Origin: Myxococcales bacterium
GTDB taxonomy: Bacteria; Myxococcota_A; Polyangia; Haliangiales; Haliangiaceae
Length of the DNA stretch: 64,000 bases
Assembly (NCBI GenBank): GCA_016706545.1
Contig: JADJJK010000038.1
Span: 1-64,000, forward strand
Direction of reading: 5' to 3'
Shown: one piece after another, positions 1 through 10,349 of the stretch
Layout: the number at the start of each line of letters is the position of its first letter
Numbering within the stretch: the first letter of the stretch is position 1
Notes under the pieces: generated by a model
The model's database searches: none
Told to the model about the DNA's origin: nothing
The model's input: only the letters and a program-made list of their open reading frames with translations
Translations under genes and position numbers: made by a program

Positions 1-2
1 GC

Positions 3-308
3 CGCAACCTGGTCATCCACGAGATGGCCCACAAGATCGACTTTCTCGATGGGGAAGCGGACGGGACGCCGCCGCTCGAGACCTCGGCGGAGCGGCGGCA
101 GTGGGCCGCGGTGTGCAGCCGCGCGTTCGCCGCGGTGCGAGACGGCTCGGATGACTTCCTGCGCGACTACGCCGGCACCAACGAGGCGGAGTTCTTCGCG
201 GTGGCCTCGGAGGTCTTCTTCGAGCAGCCCAAGCAGATGGTGCGGCGGCAGCCCGCGCTGTACCAGATCCTCGTCGAGTTCTACCGGCTGGATCTGGCGG
301 CGCGCTGA
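3..308 (+). CDS. mtfA: MtfA-type M90 zinc peptidase, C-terminal part (5' end outside window)
   Basis: The window opens inside this gene; about 101 residues remain. The metal-binding helix HEMAH (HExxH) lies at the very start and is followed by KIDFLDGEADGTPPL, the conserved stretch after the zinc helix of MtfA/M90 peptidases. A later NEAEFFAVASEVFFEQP segment supplies the third zinc ligand region of the family. In E. coli MtfA is a cytosolic zinc aminopeptidase that binds the repressor Mlc and so influences glucose PTS expression; whether that role holds here cannot be told. The next gene, the nuclease, converges on it from the minus strand. Confidence 0.85.
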   Translation, partial: RNLVIHEMAHKIDFLDGEADGTPPLETSAERRQWAAVCSRAFAAVRDGSDDFLRDYAGTNEAEFFAVASEVFFEQPKQMVRRQPALYQILVEFYRLDLAAR

Positions 309-373
309 CGCTGGCGCGCTGACTTGGCCTGGCGGCGTCGGGGCCGCCCGCGCCGGCTGTCGCCGCCTTCGAC

Positions 374-1729
374 TTACAGGGTGTCGACGCGGGCTTCGAT
401 CACGGACTGGACCGCCGGATCGACGTCCGACAGCAGGTTCTGGCCGGTCAGCGCTTCGATCTGGTCGACCGAGACGCGGAACGAGCGCCAGTCCGCGGTG
501 CGGCTGATGAGCGAGTTCTCGTTGGGCATGAGCACGCCGATCACCCGGGTCGAGCTGGTGACGTTGGCGGCGCCGTGGGTGGTGGAGTCGAGGACGACGA
601 TGATCTTGAAGGTCGAGTCGGGGACCATCACGCCGGAGCCCACCCAGTTGGAGGAGGCGCTGAAGGTGCCACCGGAGACGATGAACAGCTCCTTGCCGCC
701 GGTGAGCAGCGAGCGGGCGTAGGTCTCGAGGACGGCCCACGGTCCCTGGTTGTTGTTGGCGGCCTGCGGCACCATGTTGGTCAGGTAGAAGGTCTCCGAG
801 TTGGCGGTCACCGTCGCGGTGCGATCCGCGGACGGCGTCATGTGGCCGCGGTCGTAGCCGCTGCCGCTGTAGTCCGCCAGCGACGCTTGCGGGATGTTGG
901 CCGGCAGCGTGTTGTCGGCGCGGAAGGTGTCCTGGCGCGGCGCGCTGCCGAGGTACGACGAGTTGAGCTCCCAGCTCACCCAGTTGGCCACCTTGAGGCT
1001 GCTGTTGTACGAGATGACGTAGCCGTTCTTGACCGACAGGTAGTCATCGATGTCGGTCGTGCCCGCCGACGTCGGCAAGCCCAGCGCGGTGTGCCGGCTG
1101 ATCGCGGCGCCGGTTCCACCACCACCACCACCACCACCACCGCCGCCCGTGCCGGCGTCGTTGATGGTGACATCATCGAAGTTGATGCGGTTGCTGCCGC
1201 CGTCGAGCTTGCGGATCTCGAAGCGGATGGCGCCGGTGAGGTTGACGGTGAAGGTCGCGGTGGACAGCGTGTGTCCGGCGGTGGTCACCGCCGGACCGCT
1301 CTGGGTCCAGGTGCCGCCCTGGTTCTGGGAGGAGAACAGCGCCCAGGTGCCGTTGGAGTCGCTGCCGTAGGCGGCGTGGCGGATGGTTACCGTGCTCGCG
1401 CCCGCGGTCCGATCAAACGTCATGGTGAGGCGACCCGCGTTGCGGACGCGCGCGGCCTTGGTGCCCGCCTTGATGTCCGAAGAGCTGGTGCCAAGCAGGG
1501 CCTCATTGAAGGTCCAGACCCCGGAGCTGAGGGTCACGTTGCCCACGGCATAAGAGGTCTTGGTGCCGGACTCGAAGGTCTCGAGCGTGGCGGCCAGCGA
1601 GACCGCCGGGCCCTCTGAGTTCCCCGCACCCTCGGGCGAGGTCTCGGCCTCCGCGAAGCAAGCAGGAAAGGCGGCGAGCGCACCAAGCGCAAGCGAGAGG
1701 AAGAAGAACCGAGATAGCGCAGGACGCAT
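374..1729 (-). CDS. Secreted DNA/RNA non-specific endonuclease
   Basis: About 451 residues. The N-terminus is a hydrophobic export signal (FFFLSLALGALAAFPAC), probably a secretion or lipoprotein signal. A beta-rich domain of about 130 residues follows (carbohydrate-binding or adhesion-like), then a run of about eleven Gly near residue 180, then the NUC domain. The nuclease signature DRGHMTPSADR begins at Asp293 with catalytic His296; the NMVPQAANNNQGPW segment supplies the metal-binding Asn. Family members (NucA, Serratia nuclease) cut DNA and RNA with Mg2+. The open frame continues upstream to 2275 but that part is low complexity; the ATG at 1729 gives the signal peptide, has an AAAGG ribosome site and a promoter upstream. 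Likely a nutrient-scavenging or predation nuclease. Confidence 0.9.
   Translation of the reverse strand: MRPALSRFFFLSLALGALAAFPACFAEAETSPEGAGNSEGPAVSLAATLETFESGTKTSYAVGNVTLSSGVWTFNEALLGTSSSDIKAGTKAARVRNAGRLTMTFDRTAGASTVTIRHAAYGSDSNGTWALFSSQNQGGTWTQSGPAVTTAGHTLSTATFTVNLTGAIRFEIRKLDGGSNRINFDDVTINDAGTGGGGGGGGGGGTGAAISRHTALGLPTSAGTTDIDDYLSVKNGYVISYNSSLKVANWVSWELNSSYLGSAPRQDTFRADNTLPANIPQASLADYSGSGYDRGHMTPSADRTATVTANSETFYLTNMVPQAANNNQGPWAVLETYARSLLTGGKELFIVSGGTFSASSNWVGSGVMVPDSTFKIIVVLDSTTHGAANVTSSTRVIGVLMPNENSLISRTADWRSFRVSVDQIEALTGQNLLSDVDPAVQSVIEARVDTL
1116..1142 (-). repeat. GGT trinucleotide run encoding the poly-Gly linker
   Basis: Nine consecutive triplets (read as CCA/ACC on the plus strand) encode the glycine linker between the N-terminal beta domain and the nuclease domain. 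It is a simple in-frame linker. Confidence 0.8.
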
Positions 1730-1744
1730 GAAACGACCTTTCTG

Positions 1745-1773
1745 CAGATATCGTCGTGTCGCGAGCTGGTCAA
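1745..1773 (-). promoter_or_regulatory. Putative sigma70-like promoter for the nuclease gene
   Basis: On the minus strand TTGACC (1773-1768) and TATCTG (1750-1745) are separated by 17 bp. The predicted start is about 10-15 nt upstream of the ATG at 1729. The -35 is good, the -10 is weak. Confidence 0.45.
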
Positions 1774-2024
1774 ATCGATACCACGATGACGACATCGCTC
1801 GATGGCGAATCTGCAACATCGTCGTCGATTTTCGGGCTGTGCAGAAGACGTTCACGCCTCTGCCAGGATTCCTGTTCCAGACAATACGTTTGGATTGTTG
1901 GTGCTTGATCGAGTGTGCAACCAGGCGTGTGCAGCGTGGAGGGTCTGGGCCCCGGCTGCGCCTTGGTCGCTCACGCGGCTGCGGCGATAGAGACCGCGCG
2001 GGCGTGGCTTTCCTCCTCTGGACC

Positions 2025-2040
2025 GGCGAGAATTCTCGCC
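2025..2040. promoter_or_regulatory. 16-bp perfect palindrome upstream of the EamA transporter
   Basis: The sequence GGCGAGAATTCTCGCC is perfectly self-complementary and ends 16 nt before the transporter ATG. Its length and position suit an operator for a dimeric regulator. The rest of the roughly 330-bp divergent gap between the nuclease and transporter genes holds only the nuclease promoter and no credible small gene. Confidence 0.45.
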
Positions 2041-2056
2041 CCGGCGGCACCGCGTC

Positions 2057-2959
2057 ATGAACAGCACCTACACTGGCTCCACAGCCCCTCCTGTCTCCGG
2101 GCGTCGGCTGGCCATCGGCGCGCTGGCGGCGGTGGGCGCGCTGTGGAGCCTGGCCGGCGTGCTGATCAAGCTCTTGCCCTGGCCGCCGCTGGCGATCTGG
2201 TCGGTGCGCGCGGCGATCGCCGCGGTGACGTTGATCGCCAGCGCGCGGCCAAGCTGGCGAGGACTCTCGCGGCACGAGTGGGCTGCGGCCTCTGCGCTGG
2301 CGGCGACCACCGCGCTGTTCATCGCCGCCAACAAGTACACGACCGCGGCCAACGCGATCTTGATCCAGTACTCGTCACCGGCCTGGGTGGCCTTGCTGGG
2401 CGCCATGGTGCTGGGCGAGCGAGCCAGCCGCGTGGACTGGCTCACCATCGCCGGCGCCCTGGTGGGCGTGACCTTGTTCTTCTTCGAGCGGCTCACGTTC
2501 GATCACACGGCCGGCAACCTGCTGGCGCTGGCGGCGGGCGTCGCCTTCGCCGCCCACGCGGTGCTGCTGCGGCGGCTGGCGCTGCTGGGGCTCCCTACCT
2601 TGCGCGCCGTCACGCTCGGGCATGTCATGGCCGCGGTCCTTGGCGCGCCCGCGGTGCTCGGCGCTGGCGCGCTGCCGTGGTCCGCGCTCCTGGCGCTCCT
2701 GGCGCTGGGCGTGCTGCAGCAGGCGGTACCGGGCCTGCTCTATGCGTGGGCGATCCGTCGGGTGACCGCGCTCGAGGGCATGCTCATCCCCACGATCGAG
2801 CCGGTCCTGAGCCCCATGTGGGTGTGGCTGGCGTTCAGAGAAGCGCCCAGCGGCTGGGCCCTGGTGGGCGGGGCGCTGGTGCTGGCGGTGGTCACCGCGC
2901 GAGCGGTGGTGGCGCTCCGCGTACCGCCGCGGTATCCAGCTCGACTCAGCGCGGCTTGA
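2057..2959 (+). CDS. EamA/DMT-family transporter
   Basis: 300 residues with about ten hydrophobic segments in two repeated halves, as in EamA drug/metabolite transporters of the inner membrane. The second half of each repeat carries the usual signatures: ILIQYSSPAWVALLGAMVLGE around residue 100 and MLIPTIEPVLSPMWVW around residue 240. Substrate is not predictable; family members export amino acids, nucleosides or other metabolites. The 3' end overlaps the tail of the convergent OmpA-like gene by 14 bp. A perfect palindrome just upstream may be its operator. Confidence 0.85.
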   Translation: MNSTYTGSTAPPVSGRRLAIGALAAVGALWSLAGVLIKLLPWPPLAIWSVRAAIAAVTLIASARPSWRGLSRHEWAAASALAATTALFIAANKYTTAANAILIQYSSPAWVALLGAMVLGERASRVDWLTIAGALVGVTLFFFERLTFDHTAGNLLALAAGVAFAAHAVLLRRLALLGLPTLRAVTLGHVMAAVLGAPAVLGAGALPWSALLALLALGVLQQAVPGLLYAWAIRRVTALEGMLIPTIEPVLSPMWVWLAFREAPSGWALVGGALVLAVVTARAVVALRVPPRYPARLSAA

Positions 2960-3791
2960 CGTCGAGCTTGGGATACAGCACCAGCTCGATCCTCCGGTTC
3001 TTGGCGCGGGTGCGCGAGATCGGGCGGTACTCGCCGAAGGCCACCGCCGCCAGGCGCTGCGGCTCGACCTTGGAGACGTCCTGCAGGTAGTGCACCACGG
3101 TCAGCGAGCGAGCGGCCGCCAGCTCCCAGTTGCTGGGGAACGTCGGGGTGACGCCCTTGTCCGGGGTGATCGGCTGGTCGTCGGTGTGGCCCTGCACCCA
3201 GATCTGCTTGTCCTTCGCCTCGGCGAGCGCCGCGCCCACGTTGGCGAGCACCTTCTTGCCGCGGTCGGTGAGCTCGGAGTGCCCGGTGGCGAACAGCACC
3301 TTGTCCACCAGCTCGAGTCGGATGGCGCCGCCGCTCTGCGACACCTCGCCCTGTCCGTCGAGCAGCGCGGTCAGCTTGCTCTCCAGCGCCTTGGCCTCCT
3401 GCGCCTTCTCGGCGATGGCCTTCTCGGCCGCGGCGCGGCTCGCCGCCAGCTCGGCGGCGGCTTGCTCGGCTTGCCCCTCGGCGAGCTTGCGGTTGGCCTC
3501 GGCCTTGGCCGCGGCGTTCTGCGCGGAGAGCGCGTCGGCGTCGCGCGCCATCGCCTGCGTCAGGGCCGCGGCCGCCCGCGCGCGCTCCTGTCGGAGCTGT
3601 CTCGTCATGCCCAGGTAGGTCGCGCCGCCTCCCACCGCGCCTCCGAGCACGGTGCACAGCGCCGCGGTCACCAGCGGTCGCCGCAGCGATGGTCCGCCAA
3701 GTGGCGTGTTGCCGCTGCCCCGCTGCTCCGGCGCCGAGCCCTTGGTCGACTTGGCAGGTCTCACCACAATCCCGGTGTCGTCGTTGGACAT
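2946..3791 (-). CDS. OmpA-like peptidoglycan-binding protein, inner-membrane anchored
   Basis: 281 residues. One transmembrane helix near residues 35-55 (VTAALCTVLGGAVGGGATYLG), then an Ala/Glu/Lys-rich coiled coil (about 60-145), then a C-terminal OmpA domain with GHTDDQP and SNWELAAARS and the terminal NRRIELVLYP. The architecture matches MotB/OmpA-type proteins that tie a membrane protein to the cell wall. I chose the ATG at 3791; an ATG six codons upstream (3809) is also possible. It is divergent from the hybrid kinase, with a 10-bp tandem array between them. The short N-terminus lacks a MotB plug, so a stator role is not supported. Confidence 0.8.
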   Translation of the reverse strand: MSNDDTGIVVRPAKSTKGSAPEQRGSGNTPLGGPSLRRPLVTAALCTVLGGAVGGGATYLGMTRQLRQERARAAAALTQAMARDADALSAQNAAAKAEANRKLAEGQAEQAAAELAASRAAAEKAIAEKAQEAKALESKLTALLDGQGEVSQSGGAIRLELVDKVLFATGHSELTDRGKKVLANVGAALAEAKDKQIWVQGHTDDQPITPDKGVTPTFPSNWELAAARSLTVVHYLQDVSKVEPQRLAAVAFGEYRPISRTRAKNRRIELVLYPKLDVKPR

Positions 3792-3840
3792 CTCGCAGAA
3801 GTGGACCATAGCTGGCGGCGGCGATCCATCGCCGGGGCGA

Positions 3841-3910
3841 GCATGGACCGAGCATGGACGCGCCGGGACGCGCCGGGACGAGCCGGGACGAGCATGGACG
3901 CGCCGGGGAT
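3841..3910. repeat. 10-bp tandem array between divergent genes
   Basis: About seven units of roughly 10 bp, alternating GCATGGACGC and GCCGGGACGC/GA types, in the 204-bp gap between the OmpA-like gene and the hybrid kinase. The unit is not a multiple of three and no protein is encoded across it. Confidence 0.7.
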
Positions 3911-3995
3911 AGATCCACGCCGCTTCTGGCCGAGTCTGTCCCCAGAGCCGCCCCAGCGCGACGGGGGGACGGCGGCCGAGGCAACGTTTCGCTTC

Positions 3996-6900
3996 ATGCG
4001 GTTTCTTCCTGATAGCTCCCTTCGAGTCAAGCTGCTGGTCGCCCTGGTCGCGGTCGCGGCCCTGTCGGCGGGCATGGTCGCGGTCTCGACCCGGTGGGTG
4101 GCCCAGCGCCACCTCGAAGCGGACGTGGGGGCGCGCCTGGCGGCCCTGACTCGCATCCAGGCGCGAGCGGTCGGCGAGATCCTCACCCGCCAGCTCGACA
4201 CGCTGCAGTCCTTCGCGCTCAGCAAGCTGGTGCAAGACGCCGCGACCCGTGCGGCCGTCGATGGCGCGACGGAAGCGGCGCGCGCGGCATCGGAGCTCAC
4301 CGTCGAGCTCCGGGAGTACCAGGCCACCTTCCCTGACGCGCGCGAGGTGCTGGTCACCAACCAGCAGGGACGGGTGGTGGCGACCACCGCGACGCGCAAC
4401 GCTGGCGGCGGCGAGCGGCCGGAGGGTGGCTGGTGGAGCGCCTCGTCGCGCGGAGGCGCCGGCTCGGTCGGCTCGGTCGGCTCGGTCGGCTCGGTCGGCT
4501 CGGTCGGCTCGGTCGGCCGGCTCGGTGTACGTGGGCCAGCCCACCCGCTCGCCGGACACCTCGGAGCTGGTGGTGGCGCTGGCGGTGCCGCTCTATGCCC
4601 ACGCCTCGCGCGAGGTGGCGGGCGTCCTGCACGCGCAGGTTCGCCTGCAGCCCATGATCGACGTGCTCAACACCGGGCGCGCCGGCAGCTCAGGGGATCG
4701 CACGCTGGTGTTTCGCGATGGCTCGTGGCTCGGCCGCGCCGGCACGGGGCAGGCCGCGGCGCTGGCCTTGGCCGCTGACAGCCTGGTGACCCGCGCGCCG
4801 GTGACGACGCTGGATCCTCGCTATGCCAAGGAGCTTGGCGCCCTGGGCTGGTCGCTCGTCTCCGAGCAGCGCGCCGCCGAGGTGCTGGCGCCGGTCCACG
4901 CCGCGGTTCGCATGACCGGGCTCGTCGGCGCGCTGGCGCTGCTCACCGCCAGCCTGCTGGCGTTCATCCTGGCGCGCGCGCTCACCGCGCCGCTGCGCCA
5001 GCTCACCGAGGTGGCTGGCCACATCGCGGCCGGCGATCTGTACATGCGCGCCCAGATCCACCAGCGCGACGAGCTCGGCGCGCTGGCGACCAGCTTCAAC
5101 GAGATGGCGAGCGCGCTGCAAGAGCGCGTGCATGCCGAGCAGGCCGCGCAGGCGGACGCGCAGCGCCTGCAAGAGGACGAGCGCGCGCGCCGCCAGCGGC
5201 TCGAGCAGCAGATGGAGCAGTACCTGGCGTTCACTCGTCGCGTCTCGACCGGCGAGCTCACGGCGCGGCTCGCCGTCGAGCGCGACGACATCCTCGGGCA
5301 GCTCGGCGCCGGCCTCAATGACATGGTGGCGAGCCTCTTGTCCATGGCCACCGAGCGCGAGCACATCGAGGCCGCCATGGCCGCCAAGAACGCGGAGCTC
5401 GCGGAGGCCGCGCGCACCGCGTCGGAGCTGCAGAGCGGGGCCGAGGCCGCCAACCAGGCGAAGTCCGCCTTCCTCGCCAACATGAGCCACGAGATCCGCA
5501 CGCCGATGAACGGCGTGATCGGCATGACCGGGCTCTTGCTGGATACCCAGCTCACCGGGCAGCAGCGCCAGTTCGTCAACACCATCCGACAGAGCGGCGA
5601 CGCGCTGCTGACCATCATCAACGACATCCTCGACTTCTCGAAGATCGAGTCGGGCAAGCTGGACCTGGAGCAGCAACCGTTCGATCTGCGCGACTGCCTG
5701 GAGTCTGCGCTCGATCTCCTGGCGCCGCGCGCCGCCGAGCAGGGGCTCGACCTCGCGTACCAGATCGCCAGCAACGTCCCCGCGTGCCTGGTGGGAGACG
5801 ACACGCGGCTGCGCCAGGTCCTGGTCAACCTGCTCAGCAACGCGGTCAAGTTCACCAAGGCAGGGGAGGTGGTGGTCACGGTCGGCGTGAAGACCGATGA
5901 AGATCCTCGCCCGCTGGTGCAGGTGGCGGTGCGCGATACCGGCATCGGGATCCCCGCGGACCGCATGGATCGGCTGTTTCGCGCGTTCAGCCAGGCCGAC
6001 GTCTCGACCACCCGGACCTACGGGGGCACCGGCCTTGGCCTCGCCATCAGCCGGCGGCTCTGCGAGCTGATGGGCGGCACGCTGCAAGCCGAGAGCGTGG
6101 CGGGCCAGGGCAGCACCTTCACCGCCAGCTTTCGCGCGGCGGTGGCGCCAGGGCAGCAGCGGATGTATCAGCGGGGCGCGGTCCCGCAGCTCTCGGGGCG
6201 GCGGCTCTTGCTGGTGGACGACAACGCCACCAACCGCAAGATCTTGACGCTGCAGGTGCAGGCGTGGGGCCTCGAGGTCCACGCTGCCGCGAGCGGAGCC
6301 GAGGCGCTGCGCTGGGTCGACGACGGCGGGACCTTCGAGCTGGCGATCCTGGACATGCAGATGCCGCAGATGGATGGCCTGATGCTGGCGCGCGCGCTGC
6401 GCGCCAGGCTGGTGCGGGCGCCGCTCATCCTCTTGACCTCGCTGGGCCGGCGCGCCGAGGATCTCGACGCTGGGGTGTTCTCCGCCTGCCTGTCCAAGCC
6501 GGCCAAGGCGTCGCAGCTTCACGACGCCCTGCTTGGCGCGGTGGAGCCAGATCGCGCCCGGCAGACGCGCGAACCGGGCGCCTCGTCCTTTGATGTCCAC
6601 CTGGCCGAGCGCGTGCCGCTGCGCATCTTGCTGGCCGAGGACAACGCGGTCAACCAGAAGGTCGCGCTGCTCACCCTGTCGCGCCTGGGCTATCGCGCGG
6701 ACGTGGCGGGCAACGGCCTCGAGGTGCTGCAGGCCATCGAGCGCCAGCGCTACGACGTGGTGCTGATGGACGTGCAGATGCCGGAGATGGACGGCCTGGA
6801 GGCCAGCCGTCGGATCTGCCAGGAGCAGGATCCAGCGGACCGCCCGCGGATCATCGCGATGACCGCCAACGCGATGCAGGGCGACCGCGAGCTGTGCCGC

Positions 6901-7392
6901 GCCGCCGGCATGGATGACTACCTGAGCAAGCCGGTGCGGGTGGAGGAGCTGATCGCCGCGCTGGGGCGAGCCGCCGGGAGCCTGCCGGTGGCGGCGCGCC
7001 TGGCAGCGCGACCGCCCTCGGTGGCGGCGCTCGATCGCACGGTGCTCGAGGCGCTGCAGGCGGATCTGGGCGAGGACAACCCGCTCCTGGTCACCAGCCT
7101 CATCGACCTGTACCTGGCCGACGCGCCGCAGCTCCTCGGCAAGCTGCGGACCGGGCTCAGCGATGGCTCGGCGGACGCGGTGTACCGCGCCGCGCACACG
7201 CTCAAGTCGACGAGCGCGACGCTGGGCGCGCACGGCCTGGCCGCGCTGTGCGCGCGGCTCGAGGAGCTGGCGCGCGGCGGCAGCGTCGACGGCGGCAGCG
7301 AGCCGCTGGGGCAGCTCGACGCGGTGTATCCGCAGGTGGCGCGTGAGCTCCGCGAGCTGCGCGCCGAGCTGCACGACGAGATCTCCCACTGA
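3996..7392 (+). CDS. Hybrid sensor histidine kinase (BarA-like) with a frame break at about 4517
   Basis: Read with one base removed near 4517, this gives about 1,131 residues: transmembrane helix (about 9-30), periplasmic sensor domain, second helix (about 310-330), HAMP, a long helical linker, HisKA with NMSHEIRTPMNG (His about 498), HATPase_c (GTGLGLAIS), two receiver domains (ILDMQMPQMDG and VLMDVQMPEMDG, each with a conserved Lys) and a C-terminal HPt domain with AAHTLKSTS (His about 1067). This is an internal His-Asp-His phosphorelay that needs a separate output regulator, as in BarA. Before 4517 the frame encodes the first helix and half the sensor; after it the frame changes by one base right after six perfect 9-bp repeats. 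Without correction only a product lacking the first helix could be made. Confidence 0.85.
4461..4514 (+). repeat. Six perfect 9-bp units encoding Gly-Ser-Val
   Basis: The unit GGCTCGGTC is repeated six times, followed by GGCC and then a seventh imperfect copy. It lies in the sensor domain of the hybrid kinase. Changes in copy number would keep frame, but the extra base directly after the array does not. Confidence 0.9.
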
Positions 7393-7414
7393 CGCAGCGG
7401 GGCGCCGGGCGCTA

Positions 7415-8290
7415 TCAGCGCGGCATCGGGTTGCTGAGCCAGCGCGGATCGTCGTCGGAGATCTCGCCATCGAGGCACGCCTTGCGCAAGCGCTGCTCGG
7501 TCGCGGCGAGCGCCTTGATCTCGGACATGAAGAAGTCCGCGCAGCGCTTGTAGAGCGTGGGGCGGGGCTTGTCCTGCGTGAACGCGGAGTAGTCGAGGGG
7601 CTTGCCAAACACCGCGACGATCGGGGTCGTGCGGCGCGCGTTGCCGTCGAAGTTGCGGCGCACGTCGACCAGAAAGTCGTTGCCCAGGCCGTTGATGAAC
7701 AGCGGGATCACCATCGGCTTGGCGGCCAGGGCCATCTTGCCGACCCCGGGTTGCGCCGGGAGAAACTGGTAGGGGTCGGGCCCCTTGCCTCGGGTGCCCT
7801 CGGGGTGCATGCCCACGATCGCGCCAGGCTGCTGCAAGAAGGCGGTGATCTGATCGAGCGCGGCGTCGTTGAGCACACGACGCTCCGCCTCGCGGTACAC
7901 CGGGGGGTACATGGAGCCGCCGGCGACCGCCAGGTTGATGAACACGCCAGCGGGGTGATCGTAGAAGAAGTTGCTGCGGACCGGGAAGTACAGGTGGCGT
8001 GCCCACGTCACCTCGCGATGCAGCATGGCGCACAGCAGCGCATATTGATCGAAGAAGCTCCGGTGGTTCGACACCAGCAACACGCCGCGCTCGGGCGCCA
8101 CGTCGCGAAGGTCAAAGAGCCCTTCGGTCAGCATCCGGCGCGATAGCACCATCCGCACCCACTGGAACGACACACCGCGTAAGAACGCGGTCTGTAAGGA
8201 CTTCCCTACGGCGCTCTCGTTCGCCAGGCGACCCAGGCCACGGGCCAGGCGCTCGACCCGGCTAAGCTCGACGGTTACGGGGGAGTCCAT
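7415..8290 (-). CDS. PlsC-family 1-acylglycerol-3-phosphate-type acyltransferase
   Basis: 291 residues. The HX4D motif NHRSFFD near residue 78 and the substrate-binding HPEGTRGKG near residue 165 define the lysophospholipid acyltransferase fold. These enzymes transfer an acyl group to a glycerolipid at the inner membrane. A hydrophobic/amphipathic N-terminal region precedes the motif. The ATG at 8290 is preferred over an upstream start at 8389 because the extra part is low complexity. Convergent with the kinase gene 22 bp away. Exact acceptor lipid unknown; it is longer than E. coli PlsC and may not be the main PlsC. Confidence 0.85.
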   Translation of the reverse strand: MDSPVTVELSRVERLARGLGRLANESAVGKSLQTAFLRGVSFQWVRMVLSRRMLTEGLFDLRDVAPERGVLLVSNHRSFFDQYALLCAMLHREVTWARHLYFPVRSNFFYDHPAGVFINLAVAGGSMYPPVYREAERRVLNDAALDQITAFLQQPGAIVGMHPEGTRGKGPDPYQFLPAQPGVGKMALAAKPMVIPLFINGLGNDFLVDVRRNFDGNARRTTPIVAVFGKPLDYSAFTQDKPRPTLYKRCADFFMSEIKALAATEQRLRKACLDGEISDDDPRWLSNPMPR

Positions 8291-8456
8291 CGGCGGACAT
8301 CTACCACGCCGCGACGCGCCGGGGTGGGGCGGCCCGCGGCCGAATGTCGCACCCGGGGCATTTGTGGGCGAGTCCGCGTAGCGGCGCAAGTCGACCGGAC
8401 CGGATCAAGGGGTGATCAAAGAGATCCGGCCCATTGCGCAAGGACGGCCCCATCTA

Positions 8457-8485
8457 TTGACGGGCTTCATCTTGGCCCGTATTTT
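8457..8485 (+). promoter_or_regulatory. Strong sigma70-like promoter of the nuo operon
   Basis: TTGACG (8457-8462) and TATTTT (8480-8485) with a 17-bp spacer; predicted start near 8492, about 28 nt before the nuoE ATG. It supports the nuoE start at 8520 over upstream in-frame starts, which lie before the promoter. Confidence 0.7.
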
Positions 8486-8519
8486 CGCGCCGCTCGGTCG
8501 AGCACAAGGCAACATCCCG

Positions 8520-9017
8520 ATGTCACTCGAATTCTCAGCCGAGGCCCAGAAGAAAATCGCGGCGTTGTGCGAGCGCTATCCCAGCAAGAAGCCTGTGGTG
8601 CTCGCCGCCCTTCATCTGGCTCAAAAAGAGTTTGGCCACCTGAGCGATGAAGCGCTGCAGCTCGTCGGGCACACGCTCGACTTGCCGTACGCCCACGTCT
8701 TTGGGGTCGCAACCTTCTACACGATGTTCCGCCGAGAGCCCGGCGGCAAGACGACCATCCGGGTCTGCACCAACATCTCTTGTATGTTGCGTGGCGGCTA
8801 CGACGTGCTCGCCGCCTTCGAGTCCAAGCTCGGGCTCACCAAGGGTCAGTCCAACAAGGACTTCGGCCTGGTGGAGGAGGAGTGCATCGCGGCCTGCGCC
8901 AACGCGCCGGCGGTGGTGTGCGGCACCAAGTACTTCCTCGACGTCGAACCTGCGCAGGTGGAAGAGATCATCCGCTACCTGCGTGAGCACCCGCACCCTG
9001 AATCGGAGGTGGTGTAA
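8520..9017 (+). CDS. nuoE: NADH-quinone oxidoreductase subunit E
   Basis: 165 residues, thioredoxin-like [2Fe-2S] subunit of the complex I dehydrogenase module. Four Cys ligands are visible as VCTNISC (CX4C) and ECIAAC (CX3C). The HVFGVATFYTMF stretch is the conserved core helix. With NuoF it accepts electrons from NADH. First gene of the operon; its stop is directly followed by the nuoF ATG, implying coupled translation. Confidence 0.97.
   Translation: MSLEFSAEAQKKIAALCERYPSKKPVVLAALHLAQKEFGHLSDEALQLVGHTLDLPYAHVFGVATFYTMFRREPGGKTTIRVCTNISCMLRGGYDVLAAFESKLGLTKGQSNKDFGLVEEECIAACANAPAVVCGTKYFLDVEPAQVEEIIRYLREHPHPESEVV

Positions 9018-10345
<1,328 letters not shown>

Positions 10346-10349
<4 letters not shown>

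Noticed and set aside
374..2275. A 633-residue version of the nuclease starting at 2275
   Set aside because: Residues before 1729 are low complexity and lie upstream of the promoter and signal peptide.
2946..3791. MotB flagellar stator
   Set aside because: Single-helix OmpA domain fits, but no MotA neighbour and no MotB plug are present; the exbB-type gene elsewhere is TonB-associated.
4690..7608. A 972-residue minus-strand open frame across the hybrid kinase
   Set aside because: It is antisense to a kinase with complete family motifs and its translation is Arg/His-rich without domains, typical of GC-rich shadow frames.
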